Shown here piece by piece: positions 33,693 through 47,065 of a stretch of 64,000 nt of DNA; position 1 is the first letter of the stretch; each line of letters opens with the position of its first letter. Below the pieces are notes generated by a model that was given only the letters and a program-made list of their open reading frames with translations, was not told the origin of the DNA and ran no database searches. This stretch comes from Apostichopus japonicus. Lineage: Eukaryota > Echinodermata > Holothuroidea > Aspidochirotida > Stichopodidae. The DNA lies in NCBI RefSeq assembly GCF_037975245.1, contig NC_092571.1:18064917-18128916 (forward strand), given 5' to 3'. The position numbers and the translations under genes were made by a program.

Positions 33693-36600
33693 TCATCTGT
33701 TGTCTTCCAAGAAACACAGACACATCTGTTCTTTACCAGACAGAAGGAGTACGCCACCCTCCGGATGCCACTGGATTTTGTGAACTTGGAAGGATGCTGT
33801 GGACGAGATGGATAAAAAGATTTCAAAGTCCGAACAAAATTGAAAGGTTTTATGTTTTTTACAATTATCAATTATTAGCTGGCTTCATAAATATCATGGA
33901 TAGCAGTTTACATCAACTTGAACAACATGGAGAGTGCATTAAACACGACTAAAACACAATGCCCCTACTACAAACAGCACAGCAGACATCTTTAACGCAC
34001 ACAAGGATGCAAATTCCGCAATTGCAACACACTCATATGTTACTCTTTTCAAATGACTAAGTGACGATCTTTGGAAAAGCTCCAACTTCAGATCTTTAGG
34101 AAGGACTTATTACCTATATAGAGTAAAATGATGATCATTTTTCACAAGGCAACTGCTTCGAATGTTGAAACTATAAAACATATTACACATACATGCCGAC
34201 TATTACACATTCATGTGCCAGTGGAAGATTATCCAATTGACAGAGAAGGCAAGTCTGTAAGGGGACCCTAAGGTCTAGGGGTCAAAGGTCATGAGGTCCA
34301 ATGGTCATAGGATACTAAGGTGAAGTAGCCACTAGGAATTAAGAGGTGCCAAGGTCAAGGGGCCTCTGAGTAATTCCAGGCAAGACATATCCACTCTCTT
34401 TTCAGGCTGTGCCTGTAAGTCTTTTTTCTGCCCTGTCAACAGCTATCATATATTAAATTAATGTTTTGTGGGGGAGGGGGGGGGGCAACTACTAACAGAT
34501 ATATTTCTTTAACATCCTACCTTCAGTAGGGACTTCTACAGATACCGAGCCGGCTGGTGACCATAGGTAAAGTTTGTTGTTACCTGTGCAAAGTGCCAGC
34601 TGGGTCTGAACTGGGCTCCACTTAGCACCTATAAAGGAAAACACATCTGAAAATATTTAACTATTTACAAACTCGTGTGATCATATAGGATTATTAATTA
34701 GACAATGAAAGCTGTGAAGAAAGTATAGATAGATACAATGTTTATGTTAAAGCAATATACTACAGTATGCTATGAAATGCTATAATATACTGCACTACAC
34801 TGCACAGACTACAGTGCACTATTCTGTAACATCCATCTAGTATAATACTTTACTGTACTTTACTATAATGTACTAAACTAACCTATACTACAGTATACTA
34901 AACAATACTTAACTATACTAAACTATACTATACTATACTATACTAAACTGTACTAGACTAACTTATACTAGACTAAACTGTACTACACTAAATTATACTA
35001 TACTAAACTATACTGTACTGTACTATACTTAACTAAACTAAACTATACTTGACTATACTGTTCTATACTAAATGAAACTATACTTCTACTAAACTATACA
35101 GAACTATACTAAACTAACCTATACTAAACAATACTGTACTAAATTAAACTATACTATACGACACTATACTAGGCTGTACTGTACTATACTTACATTTTAC
35201 ATTTCCAACTTGTAGCATCAAGACGGTTTGGCAAAGTTTCTGTACATCCCAGATCCAAAGAGCATTTGGCATGTTATCTACGAAAAATGAATACAAGGGG
35301 AAATTAAGAGATAAAGACTTATAGTACAGGCCCAAATATACTGCAGTGAGGAGATAACTACCCCAACCTCATCCTTTTTACTAGAAGAGCTGGTAGGCAA
35401 GAGCAATTTTAGAGTTGAAAAGTGAAGGGATACAGCGAGTCATTCTCATCGAAACTTACCGTTTTTGGTCGCTAAATATTTATTATCTGAGCTGAAGGCA
35501 AGTAGGCTTATTCCAATCTTCGGATTTGCTTTGTCTGGGTCCGGTTTCAGGACAGGGACTTCAATCGGACACGCTTCTAAGACATCATCTGGATATATAG
35601 GGATTTAAACAAAATTTATCTTTAGGAGAAAGATAGTTCATTTTACATAACAATACCACAGAGAGGTTGAAGGGATATATCACACTGCCAACTAATATTT
35701 AATTGGTCAAACTATCTGAAATGGAAACTTGATATTTCGTAAACCTTTTGCATGCTTCAAAATGTCTGAAAATGACCATTCCTGAATAGATACACCTTCT
35801 TTTCAACACCTTTAGACGTTGACAACTATTTTGTTGATGAGACTTATACTATATCCCTGAGAATAGGTAGGAATGTGGACAACGGTATTGTCTACATTTG
35901 ATACAATCTATGCGACAATGCCATTTTTAGCCATTTTGGTAATATTCAAATGATTTTTGCAAAATGTTATATTTTCAGATTTCATGAGTGGGAGATCTCA
36001 TCAATCCGTACTTCTGTACCATACAAGTAATGACTGTATTGTTTATTTGTTTACCAGGCTATAGCAAATACTGAATAAGACAAAGGACTACTTGTCAAGA
36101 GCATAAATTATTCAATCACTTATATGTCTTATGGTATATATTTAAACACACCCAAACTGCCATCCACCCACCCACCCACCCATCCCACCAAACTGCCACC
36201 CACCACATTATCCTCCAGTACCCCCCATCCTAGCTTCCAGCTCCTTTCACATTTATCATGAATCTTGACAATGTGCTTTTGTATGTATATTAGATCCTCC
36301 TGCAAGCAGGAACTCACGAAGAAGCCATCATTAGCTTATATCAAAGCCGCAAGCTGACCGAAGTCAGTCTCTTAGATTTTAACGTCCATGATCATGAATT
36401 GTCAATTGTCAACAACTCTGTAACTGGACGAGTTAACTCAAGGTCATTCCCATAGAGTCAATTAAACCCACAAGGACTAACATTTGCTCTGTGCAGCAAA
36501 GACTGGTAAGTTTCCATGGTAACCAGGAATGAGCTGCTGGTGAACCTGCGCCCTCTGCTCGACTTCTTTGTAAACAACCTGATCAAAACAACAGGAACCA

Positions 36601-39600
36601 AAACAACAGAGATTAATGAGACGTACTAACGGGCAAATTTCATTAAGTAAGAATGAGACCAAGGTTTACCTCTAACGAGGTAAACAGGACTTAAGGCCGC
36701 TTCAGAGAGAGTATTAACTTTAGGCACTGCGTCAAAAGTCAGATGCTAATTATTTAAGATAGAAAAAGAACTAATCTATAAACGTACGAATAAGAGTGTA
36801 CATTTTCAAACTAAGGAAGACTTCAAAGGCTGCTTTGAGCAGCTTTGCTGATTATGCGCTACATAAATATTACTTATTATTATTATTATTATTAATGTGA
36901 CATTAATTTTCTAATTACTCACCACAGCTGGGTTCTCCATTACATGAGGATGGCTGTGCTCTACAACAGTCTTCCAAGTGATATGGTTAAGAATTCTGAC
37001 CTGAAAGAGAAACCAAACCAAAAAATGGGCGTATTCTAATGGATGACACTTTATCATGGTCATTAACTTGCACATAATGAGAACTCAATGTGTAGTAGAG
37101 TTTACGTTATTTCTTTAAAGGTACCTCCACTGTCAAACACATTGCAACTTCATGGAAGAAGCTAGGATGAAGACTTAACTAAAATGTTCGCATAAATCTA
37201 CATTGATACACCACTTTACTTCTGCTAAGACCACCTTTCCATGTGCAAGATATATATATTTGACTCAAAAGATCTGATAGAGTATTTCATCACACACAAG
37301 GATTTTTAGACAGATTGATTTAGAATCTGTAAAGCCAACATAATCTTTTCAAAAAGGAATTGTTCTTAAGATAACTTGATACTTCAAAATGCAAAGTTAC
37401 AAAAACTTTGCATCCTAACAGGAAAACAGCTATAAGAAATTCCTTGAGCCCCTCCCCTTCCCTTCCCCACCCCCTGACACAGCCCCTCCCCTTCCCCACC
37501 CTCTGACACTGTGACACAGGAGAGCAGATTTTAAAGTTTGCATTCTATGAATGATGATGTTAACTTTCACACAAAGTTCATTCACTTAGGTCATGAGAAA
37601 CTCATGAGAACTTTATGCTAATGAGTTTATGCAAATGAGATAGAAACTTACTTTCTCATCGAAACTACCGATTGCAAGAAACTGACTGGATGGTGACCAA
37701 CACACTGACTTGATACCTAATGCATATTCATAAGCCTTGAATGTAGCCATGCACCTTCCATCGACTGAATAGAGCAATAGGTTGTACTGCAAAGAAAAGG
37801 AAAAACATCAGACTTTTAAAGACATCAGTCATATTTAAACTTCAAAAGGAAAAGTGCCTTGCGTCGGATTGACTATGATCTACTCTTTCTGCACCCACAT
37901 CACCACCAGTTCGAAGTCCTGCTTATGTGAGCTTATGTATCTATTGCATATTCAGAGAGCTTATGTTTCTATTGCATATTCAGAGAGCTCAATCTTCAGG
38001 ATACAGCAAGAACAATCAATTTTGCTCCTGTGACACACGAGGGGTTACCAGTTTTTCTGCGATGCAATTGGCCAATATTTTCTGTTCGTAGATATCTATG
38101 TTGTTGTTGTTTTTTTCACAATTGATAACTTTTCCACCTATTATTATTATTATTCACTTAATTTTCGAAGTAGCTTGCAGTTTATGTCTCTCATTTTCAT
38201 CTATTTTCTATATTCATTTTGTACGTGAAATATCACTTATGAATGATATCGATCGATAAACTCGTAAAAGGCGAGATAATGAAATAGCACAGCAGCGAAT
38301 CAAAAAAAAAAAACCAACCATGAGACGTGACAAACATTTCCCACTTTCATTTTTCATTTTCTGATAAGCATATACTGCTAAGAATCATACGGACAACCAC
38401 AAGGTGAAACAGAAATATATATAATACATTAGAGAATAGCATTTTGTACACAATTTTTGTACAATTAATATTCTTTCAGACACAAAAAACATCTCCCTAT
38501 TCCTGAAGCTTTCCGTTGGCCAATTATATCTGATGACTGTTGATAAACCTGCTACAGATTGCTATATATTTTAACCTTCAATTTTAAACAATTGCACCAG
38601 GTGAGAGCAGAATTTATTCAAAGAGCTTTCAAGTGGGAAATTGGGAATATGAAAACACCTTGAAAAAAGACAATGTTTTTCCAAGAAAGAAAAAATATCA
38701 GTCCTTGTAATCTTAAATATAGAGCACAATTTTATGGTGCTTGAACCTTTTCTTTTTTTCCCACCCACATACTTTTTTTAATATTTGATTGTGTAGAGGG
38801 AAGCGAGGAATAAAGTGCAGATTTCTTTAAAAATACATAGGGAGCTATTTTTTGATGCTTTCGCTCTTGACATCGTGAACTGAGTAATTATAGAACTAGT
38901 ATTAAATTCTTCTTTTTTCCTTGAAGAGCAGCATTTTAACTGATGGTCCACAATTTTTTAACAAACTCTACTTTAGGTTTTAACCCCAAATAGGCTATGC
39001 AATTGATCAAATTTAGAAATCACTCTGATTTCCCAACCAAACAAAAATTTACAAACGCATTTGCAGACTGATGAAATTCTAAACGTATATTTTTACAAAG
39101 TGAACATAAACAATGTTGGTAATGAAAAAAATGCCAGTGTTATGTTATACAAGAAAAAATTAAAAATATGTCAATGAAATGAAATATGCAGTAATCTTAA
39201 GAGAAAATTTAAAGGGTGGCTGAAGTAGATTGCTTTGAAAATTTTTTGCCTACAACTTAAGGTAAAGAAAAAACAATTCTTCAAAGCATTTTCAATGGCA
39301 AAGATATTTATTTTTTCAAATTTAATGATATTTTGTAAAAGCATCTGGCAACATAATTGAGCTTTTTGTCTTTCCTTCATTATATTTTATCCTCAGAGTA
39401 AAATGATATTTTATTAACAAACACATTTGATTGCAGACTGATCAAATTCTAAACACAGAGAACACTTAATGCTGAGCCGATGTGCTAAAAGGTATCACAT
39501 TTCAAGGATATAAATCGACGAGATGAATATAGCAGGAAATTATTTAAAGCTTGTTACTGTAAACGCTGGCCGGAGTTAAATTAAAGTTAATATTGTGGAG

Positions 39601-42600
39601 CTGCCACTGGCAGTCACACTTGGAAAACTATACAGGAAACGAAATGATATAATAAAGACGACCAGTCCGTGCGTTACTTTAACAAAATATATATATATAT
39701 GTATGCTCTCGTGGTCTACAAAGAAGTGCTCACCTCAGTCTACAGAGGAAATATTGTTACATGGTTCATTGCACATTGTGAATTGGGTATAAATAGTTGG
39801 CAAGCTCTTAAAATAGTTAGTCAAATTAGCTAGTTGCCTTTAACCCAGTCGTTTATAATTAAATGCAGTTTCCAGTCATTATTTTACTTTCTACATTACC
39901 ATAATCACATCACAGATAAAAATCAAAATAGGTTACATTTTAACCAACCTTTCAGGGATCAGATACTACATTTCACAAAATAAGTGTGAAATTTGTCTGT
40001 CACTGGCATATATATCTTTAATCATTCAAGGGCAGGTAGTTTAGGGATCAATGTCCTTTTTAGACTGGCTCAGGTCTCCCTATATTATTAACTAATTGTT
40101 TACTATAATACACAGCACATGAAGGTCAAAGTTGGGTCAACCTTAGATAGCATTTTAGGGGTTTTCTTTTGGAGGAGACACATATTTTTGGGCCACAATC
40201 TTAAAGGTGGGGACTTTTTAACAGTAAGAATAATTTACAACTTTACAATTCCTCCTTATTTTCATATTTCCTGTGTTACTTTGTGTATTCAATCACAGGA
40301 CACTTTAACTGGTTGGAAAATTGTCGCTTACCTCTAAAAGAGAATCCCAAACGCATAGAACACTACCATCCGGTGACCACTCCAAACCACTGAGATCCTG
40401 AGTTTCTGTAGCAAAGTGCTGCCAAAATTAATTACAAAGACTTTCATGTTTAATCATTAATGCAACATTGGTGTCTGCAGGTAAGGGGCGGGGGGGGGGG
40501 GGGGAGGGCAAAGAGGAAGGGCAATAGTGAAAAAAATCCATTCCAGATGTATCACATTTCAAGGTTAAATCAACAAATATATCATAGTAGGAAAGTAAAG
40601 CTTTGATGACATCACAGACCCACTACGTACACTACACCGACCCACTACGTACACTACACCGACCCACTACGTACACTACACCGACCCACTACGTACACTA
40701 CACCGACCCACTACCTCCTTCTCATAGAGAACTTTTTATCTTTAACAGAATTATAATCCAAACAACCAGATCTAGAATTATCAACAAGATATTAAGAGTT
40801 GGTTTTTCAACTAATCTTAGAGATTGATTTTCTCTTCCAAGTATGTGCCCCCTCTAATTACCGCAGGTCTATACCAATTCAAGACCTCGTTTGTCTAAGT
40901 AAGACTGTCTATTAACCAGAGTGGGGATCCAGTAATATAAAGTGGTGATCCATTAGTATAGAGTGGCGATCCACTAATATAGAGTGGTGATCCAGTAATA
41001 TAGAGTGGTGATCCATTAGTATAGAGTGGCGATCCACTAATATAGAGTGGGGATCCACTAATATAGAGTGGTGATCCAATAATATAGAGTGGTGATCCAT
41101 TAGTATAGAGTGGCGATCCACTAATATAGAGTGGCGATCCACTAATATAGAGTGGTGATCCAGTAATATAGAGTGGTGATCCATTAGTATAGAGTGGCGA
41201 TCCACTAATATAGAGTGGGGATCCACTAATATAGAGTGGTGATCCAATAATATAGAGTGGTGATCCATTAGTATAGAGTGGCGATCCACTAATATAGAGT
41301 GGCGATCCAATAATATAGAGTGGTGATCCAGTAATATAGAGTGGTGATCCATTAGTATAGAGTGGGGATCCAGTAATATAGAGTGGTGATCCATTAGTAT
41401 AGAGTGGCGATCCACTAATATAGAGTGGTGATCCAGTAATATAGAGTGGTGATCCATTAGTATAGAGTGGGGATCCAGTAATATAGAGTGGCGATCCAGT
41501 AATATAGAGTGGCGATCCATTAGTATAGAGTGGTGATCCAGTAATATAGAGTGGTGATCCATTAGTATAGAGTGGTGATCCACTAATATAGAGTGGTGAT
41601 CCAGTAACATAGAGTGGTGATCCATTAGTATAGAGTGGCGATCCACTAATATAGAGTGGTGATCCAGTAATATAGAGTAACATAGTATAACATAAACTTT
41701 GAATTAACAGTTAATTTGTTTGGCAACCAAGTGACATCAGTGCATGACAAAACTGTGATAAATGTTCTTTGAAAAAAAAATTCATGATAAAAAAAATTAG
41801 TTGGCAAATAATTTTCCTATAGCCTACAATATTAATTTTAGTAATTTTCATGATAGATTTTGGGGATGGGATGATAAAGACAACTAATTTACCTTCACTA
41901 ACTGCCAGGTGTTGCAGACAAAGACGCTGACATAATCTCTACAATCTCGTCTCTCAGCCAATGCCATGTACTTGCCATCTTTTGTAAAGTGTATACCTTC
42001 ATGAAAAGAATTATGACACAAACGAATAACAAATAGGTCCAGGGGTATCATCCTGTTCTGGTTGTGTTTGCAGTGCAGTACGTTCAGGCAACCGGTTGGC
42101 AGTTTGCAGGCTGCTAGAAAGACACTTTACCTTTAAAACCATTTCGCATTTTGAGTCATGACAGTTGGGATCACTAGATGCATTGCATAGGTCCCTGATT
42201 TATCTTGCTTTTTGCGCAAGAAGATGTTTGCACTTAAGTTGTGGACAAGCCTACGGTTAAGACTGTTTAATCACTAGGACTTAGGTAAAAAAAATAAATG
42301 TCTCCTTTCATAAATATATAGTGAATAAAAGATAGATATATGAATAGATGGCAAATACAGCAGCATGTTCTATTCACAATCATAATTTGGTTTTAGAAAG
42401 CTTATTGAAATGCAAAAAATGATTTTTAATTTCTTACAATTTACTTTTGCATCTGAGACTGATAGATGAAAATCCTATACTTGCTGTTTGGGGCTGCTGA
42501 TGGCCTAATATACCAACAGACTGTCAGCCACAATACTAGGATAATCATACAGTTGCATTTGAAACATGAATATTCATGCATTTACTGGGCAGCAACTTGG

Positions 42601-45600
42601 GAAAATTATCTAATGCTAAATTGTACCGCTCTATACGATATTACATGTCGCACTTCAAAGCAAACGTTATTACCTAAAAATCTTTCTCTTAGAGCACTGT
42701 GACATTTATACGTCTCATACTGTCAGTACAAGTGCTTTGAAGGGTGCCACGAAAGTACAAACTAGTTGGTGTAACGGTATAAATGTTGGTACCTACACGA
42801 CACCATTGTAGTGAAATGCTGCCTTGTATTAACAATAATGGACAGTTCACAACTGTCCGCACTTTATAGTTACATAGCTTCACATAGCTTCGATCAGGAA
42901 GAAGAATGCGATATAGGTGTGAAGGAAACGCTTTTCAAAGTATATGTTCACGAACAACAGAATGACAGCTGAGACGCAAGCAACAAATCTAAGGAGGTTC
43001 TGGCAAGGAGGAGGTCATCCTTTGATAATTTGTTTTATTTATATTTTGATGCAACTATTCCTGCTATACCTACCTTGCTTACAGTCCTTGGGGTATTTGA
43101 TGTATGAGACAGATTTATTCACCAACGACCAGACCGTTATTCTCAGATGAAAGTCTGCGGTGGTCAAGATGTGTCGTCCATCTGGACTCCATCTTACTGC
43201 CTTCAGACCAGCTGATCCTTCGTCAATTTTACACGTCCACTCTGGTTGCTCAAGAGACCATACCTGGAGAAAGCATAAAAGTCCAGTTTTTTGAGGTCAT
43301 AACATCATTTTCTATCATTTTTTACTTTTCATTTGGATCTAGTTAAAAATAAATAAGTACTTTAAATCCTAATATTTCCAGAATATTCTTCGACCCCCAT
43401 TCAACTATTCAATAACTGCAAGTAAACATGTTTGGAGGCTTATTCATCCCGAGTGAAGCCTTTCTTCCAAACAACCCAATCACCAAAAACAGATTCAGCA
43501 TTGTTCTAAAAATTGCAATAGAAATGTAAAAAACTTAAAAAACCTGGCTGATAGTTCAACCTGGACCAAATTTGTCAGAAAGCTCTTCATAAAATACTGT
43601 CAAATCAAAACTGATATCTGATGGTCTGAAATACTTGCACAGTAACTGTTGGAAAGGGAGGCCTGGCTACTGCTCAAATAACACAGATAGGGAAATAAAC
43701 CAAAAGAAACAGCATTATTAATGCTCACCAAGATCCACTTTAATTGCAAATTTAGAGACACAATAAACGACTTTCAGTGAATTTTGGGTTTGATCCACGT
43801 TATGGTAATTTACTTGATCATTTTTTAAATATTTACACATACTCAACATATTTGCTCAACCTTACTGGAAGAGCAGTGGCCATTTGGTTAGTAACATTAA
43901 TAGTACACTTAATTCTTAAAGAGCGCCACCTAATAACTAATACAGTTTAATAAACATTTCTCTACTAATAATGTCTCATATATGATCTCAAATTCCAATT
44001 CATTTATCATTGTCCAGAACCCCAAAAGACAGTAAAAGTCATGAATAATAAATTCTACGGTCAGTGTAGAGTAGAATTCTGAGGTTACAGTCACAAGAGG
44101 TTCAAATATTTCCAACAAAATGCTACTTAATGTAGCTTCAAAGCGAGAGCTCATAATGCTCACACATCCTGAGATATTAGTGTAAAGTTGAATGACATGT
44201 CTTTGATTATATCACCAAGACACCATAATAACCCGATGCATGAGCTTGTATTCTCCTTTCACTGTAAATGTAAATACTGCCCTCTTTATGTGTGTAAACA
44301 AATGGCAGATCGACATCTAATCTGTGTATTCACTGAATAAACCTTGTTACGAATCTACCCAAATCTGGCTTAATCCTTCGTGTAATCATCCCGTTGAAGA
44401 GACACAAAATTTTAACTTTGGCGACCCTCATCAATCAAGGATACTAATAGAGAGGCCAGATCATGAATTTGATTGCATAACTACTAGTGTTGATTGATAG
44501 ATCACATCATACCGTGTAAATTAACTGCACCTCTCTCCATTGAAAGACAACGACACGATGGGTGTGTAAGAAAACCAATTGGTACTTTAGGAGTCGTCAT
44601 CAACGAAGGATATTATAGACTAGACAGTTAATCAAACTTTATGACAAACATCAATTGTAAAGTGCAAACAATTTTGGGTGAATTTACTACATTTCTGCCA
44701 ATTGAAAAATACAGCAAGGAAAAAAGTGTAGGATCTAAAGACTAACTAAACCAGATATATTATTCTATCATTGACGATGCAAAACATTAATTATTGAGAG
44801 ATATTAAAACAGAGTGAAAATAAAGAAATGAGCAAGCAGCTATGTATTTGTACCTGAACCATTCCTCTTTTGTACATCCCACAGAGAATGAATCTTGAAT
44901 CTGAAGACCACTGCAAACAAAGGAAAGAAACCAACTCTTATTAAGTTACAAAGTAGTAGGATTTTCATACACTCCTGAAAACGATGACAGATGTCTTCCT
45001 CAACAGAATATTTGACTTTCCTTGGAAAATTAAAAAAGGAAGTCATTTTAAATCACAGAATGACAATTAATATACAAATATTACATCTCCTTCCCATGAA
45101 ATACCACAACATATCATTCATTTCACTTTTCAAGAATGATTCCACATCAATTTTCTGTGACCATGTGAACAAATAACTGTACGCTCATGTATGAATCCTG
45201 ATAACAAATACTACTGGGCACTAGGTGACAATTACATCGTAATGCTGATATGTTTTAGTGAAAAGTAGATAGGCCTATGAGATTTCAAACTAGGATGAAA
45301 TGATAAATTTATAACAATAATATGTCAAGAGCATGGAGAGACAGTGAAGCTAATAAATGTCCTTGTAATGCATGCACAAAATCATTTACCCACAAGAGAA
45401 GATATTTGTACAAAACTTTCTGTGAAAACATCAACTTGAAATATATTGTAAGATTAGAAAACCTTCCAGATCAATGTTCACGTCGGCGATCGAGAAGTTG
45501 TCAGTGAGGAGTTCAGAAAAGCCCCTCACAAAAATTAGTTATAATGAAAATAATTATTTAAAACATAACAATATAAACAATAACAATGTCACAAGCAACA

Positions 45601-46890
45601 AAACCTCTCTTTTAATGCATTTAAATCTGTTCAGTAACATATCAAAATTATAATATGCTATCTTAAGTTATTATCCATTGTACGACACACAAACAGAAAG
45701 TAAGTAACCACTTATAACTCTCATTGCGAATGATACTGTGTAAATATCATAAGATGCACTGAGTGTTCCGCGCAATGAACCTTATGAGTCTATACATTCT
45801 ATAACACTTGGCCTAACCTCTGACGATCGATGAAACTGACTTAGTTTGCCTGCTTATAAGTTATTGATGATAAATAACATTTTTCATACTTTACAATAAT
45901 TTGGGACATATATGGATATAGGCCTATTTGAATGAAATAGGGCAGTGGTTATTATATCAATGGGCCCTACACTGTAATCACGATCTTGCACATGCCTTTA
46001 CCACCTCCATTCAGCTAGTAATTGGAAAACTTAGCCAGGTAAACTGCGTTTTTTTGCTCTTTAGGGTTACCTACATTTTGGTAGCTTTCATATAACTAAA
46101 ATAAGCATTTCTAAGGGGGCCTTTGGCCCCTTCATCCTAGGTCCTTTCCCCTTTGAACCCCACTGCCAGGGATAACATCCCAGACCCCCCATGACGACTT
46201 TGTCAAGATCACTGGCGTAAACACTGTTCCAGATGTTTCCCTCACAGTCACACACTTCAGAGATAAATCAACACCAATATCACAACAGGATCATTAAGTT
46301 TGGAAGAGCATTTGCTTTGAAGAACACATATACACTAGGGCCTACCCACCAAAATGAACTGATCAAGAAAGTATATTGGCAGGTTGTATAACATTACCTC
46401 TATCTGTTGTATGGCATCTAAGCAAGTGTACAGCTGCACTATCTGCAAGGTCTTGATGTCTCGTACCACCAAGCGATATTGAGCCACATTGGCCTGCAAT
46501 CATAGGAGCAAAAGAACAAAATATATTACAGTATGTGAGGAATATGTCATAGGTAACTGTACATTACACAGTAAAGGTTCAAAACAAGGATTCCCATGCA
46601 TTCATTTCATTTAATTTTGAAAGACACTTCTGAACTGGCCACTGTGCTGATACAGTAGGGGCCTAGAATTATTCATGCAGGCTAGGCTCAGGTCAGGACT
46701 ACAGTAACTTAGAAGAACTAGAACCTAGGCCTAACTGTGTACGTTAACTGCAGGTCAAGTTAAAAACAATTATCGGGTTGATTAAGACTGATATCAACAG
46801 AATAAAACTTCTTTTATCTACCAGGAAACTGCCATTTGGTGAAAAACGACATAGATGTCCATTCTGTTTGAATAAATCTGAAAAATTCAT
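33693..46890 (-). CDS. WRAP73: WRAP73 (WDR8), WD-repeat centrosomal protein, complete, 13 coding exons
   Basis: Coding exons: 46890-46822, 46493-46398, 44910-44854, 43263-43074, 41996-41893, 40418-40332, 37786-37652, 37000-36923, 36578-36482, 35588-35460, 35277-35194, 34628-34521, 33796-33693 (TGA). All introns are GT-AG, phases agree throughout, and the sum is 1,338 nt (445 aa; the human protein is about 460). It starts MNFSDLFK, as in the family. WD-type strands show as FSPNG, WSSDS, WSPDG (twice), WSPSS, FSSDN and WHPEG. Other family-typical stretches are [13 protein letters not shown]-like [13 protein letters not shown], and [10 protein letters not shown] near the C-terminus; it ends CLCFLEDNR. 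In vertebrates and yeast the protein works with SSX2IP/Msd1 at centrosomes and spindle poles to anchor microtubules and helps ciliogenesis. It is divergent from PUS3, with start codons 175 bp apart. Exon 11 abuts a CTATA microsatellite at its donor. Confidence 0.95.
34740..35190. repeat. CTATA/CTAAA pentanucleotide-like repeat in WRAP73 intron
   Basis: About 450 bp of imperfect 'actatactaa' units lie on the plus strand in the intron between the 35194 donor and the 34628 acceptor. The repeat reaches to within a few bases of the splice donor of WRAP73 coding exon 11. Confidence 0.9.
36815..36895 (+). mobile_element. Retroposon 3' tail with (ATT)n, copy 1
   Basis: The block 'ttgagcagctttgctgatta' followed by 'tgcgctacataaatatta' and an ATT microsatellite tail matches 58298-58352 nearly base for base. 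A constant 3' end with a simple-repeat tail is typical of LINE or SINE retroposons. Only the end is present. Confidence 0.7.
40614..40715. repeat. 22-bp minisatellite, ~4.5 copies
   Basis: Perfect units of 'gacccactacgtacactaca' + 'cc' in the WRAP73 intron between exons 40418-40332 and 41996-41893. Near-zero divergence implies recent expansion. Confidence 0.95.
40919..41684. repeat. 21-bp minisatellite, ~36 copies, WRAP73 intron
   Basis: Units of 'gatccagtaatatagagtgg' + 't' come with three variants (cagtaat, cattagt, cactaat) that alternate in higher-order patterns. Because the period is a multiple of three, the minus (WRAP73-sense) strand stays open for 262 codons as a heptad series [21 protein letters not shown], and a second frame for 244 codons. 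It sits inside an intron with good splice sites on both sides, so I call it noncoding. Confidence 0.95.
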
Positions 46891-47065
46891 TTCCTTTCTT
46901 CCATTCAAATCTGGAACTTTAAAACCGGTACTTGGTTAGATCGGACGGCTTAACGAACACAGAATTAGCTTTATGCAACCTCTATGTAAAGACAGCCGAC
47001 GAATAGTTCCGTCCTCGTAAATTGATGTTTCAGCTCGAATAGTAGTTTATCATTTCCGATAAAAT
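46891..47065. promoter_or_regulatory. Divergent WRAP73/PUS3 intergenic region, probable bidirectional promoter
   Basis: Only 175 bp separate the two start codons, so both core promoters and 5' UTRs must lie here unless upstream noncoding exons exist. I see no TATA box at a convincing distance. The region has scattered CpGs (for example 'gatcggacggc' near 46949) that contrast mildly with the AT-rich surroundings. The role is inferred from position. Confidence 0.6.

Noticed and set aside
40895-41683. 262-codon SPLY repeat frame as a protein gene
   Set aside because: It lies wholly within a WRAP73 intron with good splice sites, and the frame follows from the 21-bp period.
46120-46215. Another hAT element around 'ccactgccaggg' and 'atcactggcg'
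   Set aside because: No matching inverted termini or 8-bp duplication could be found.
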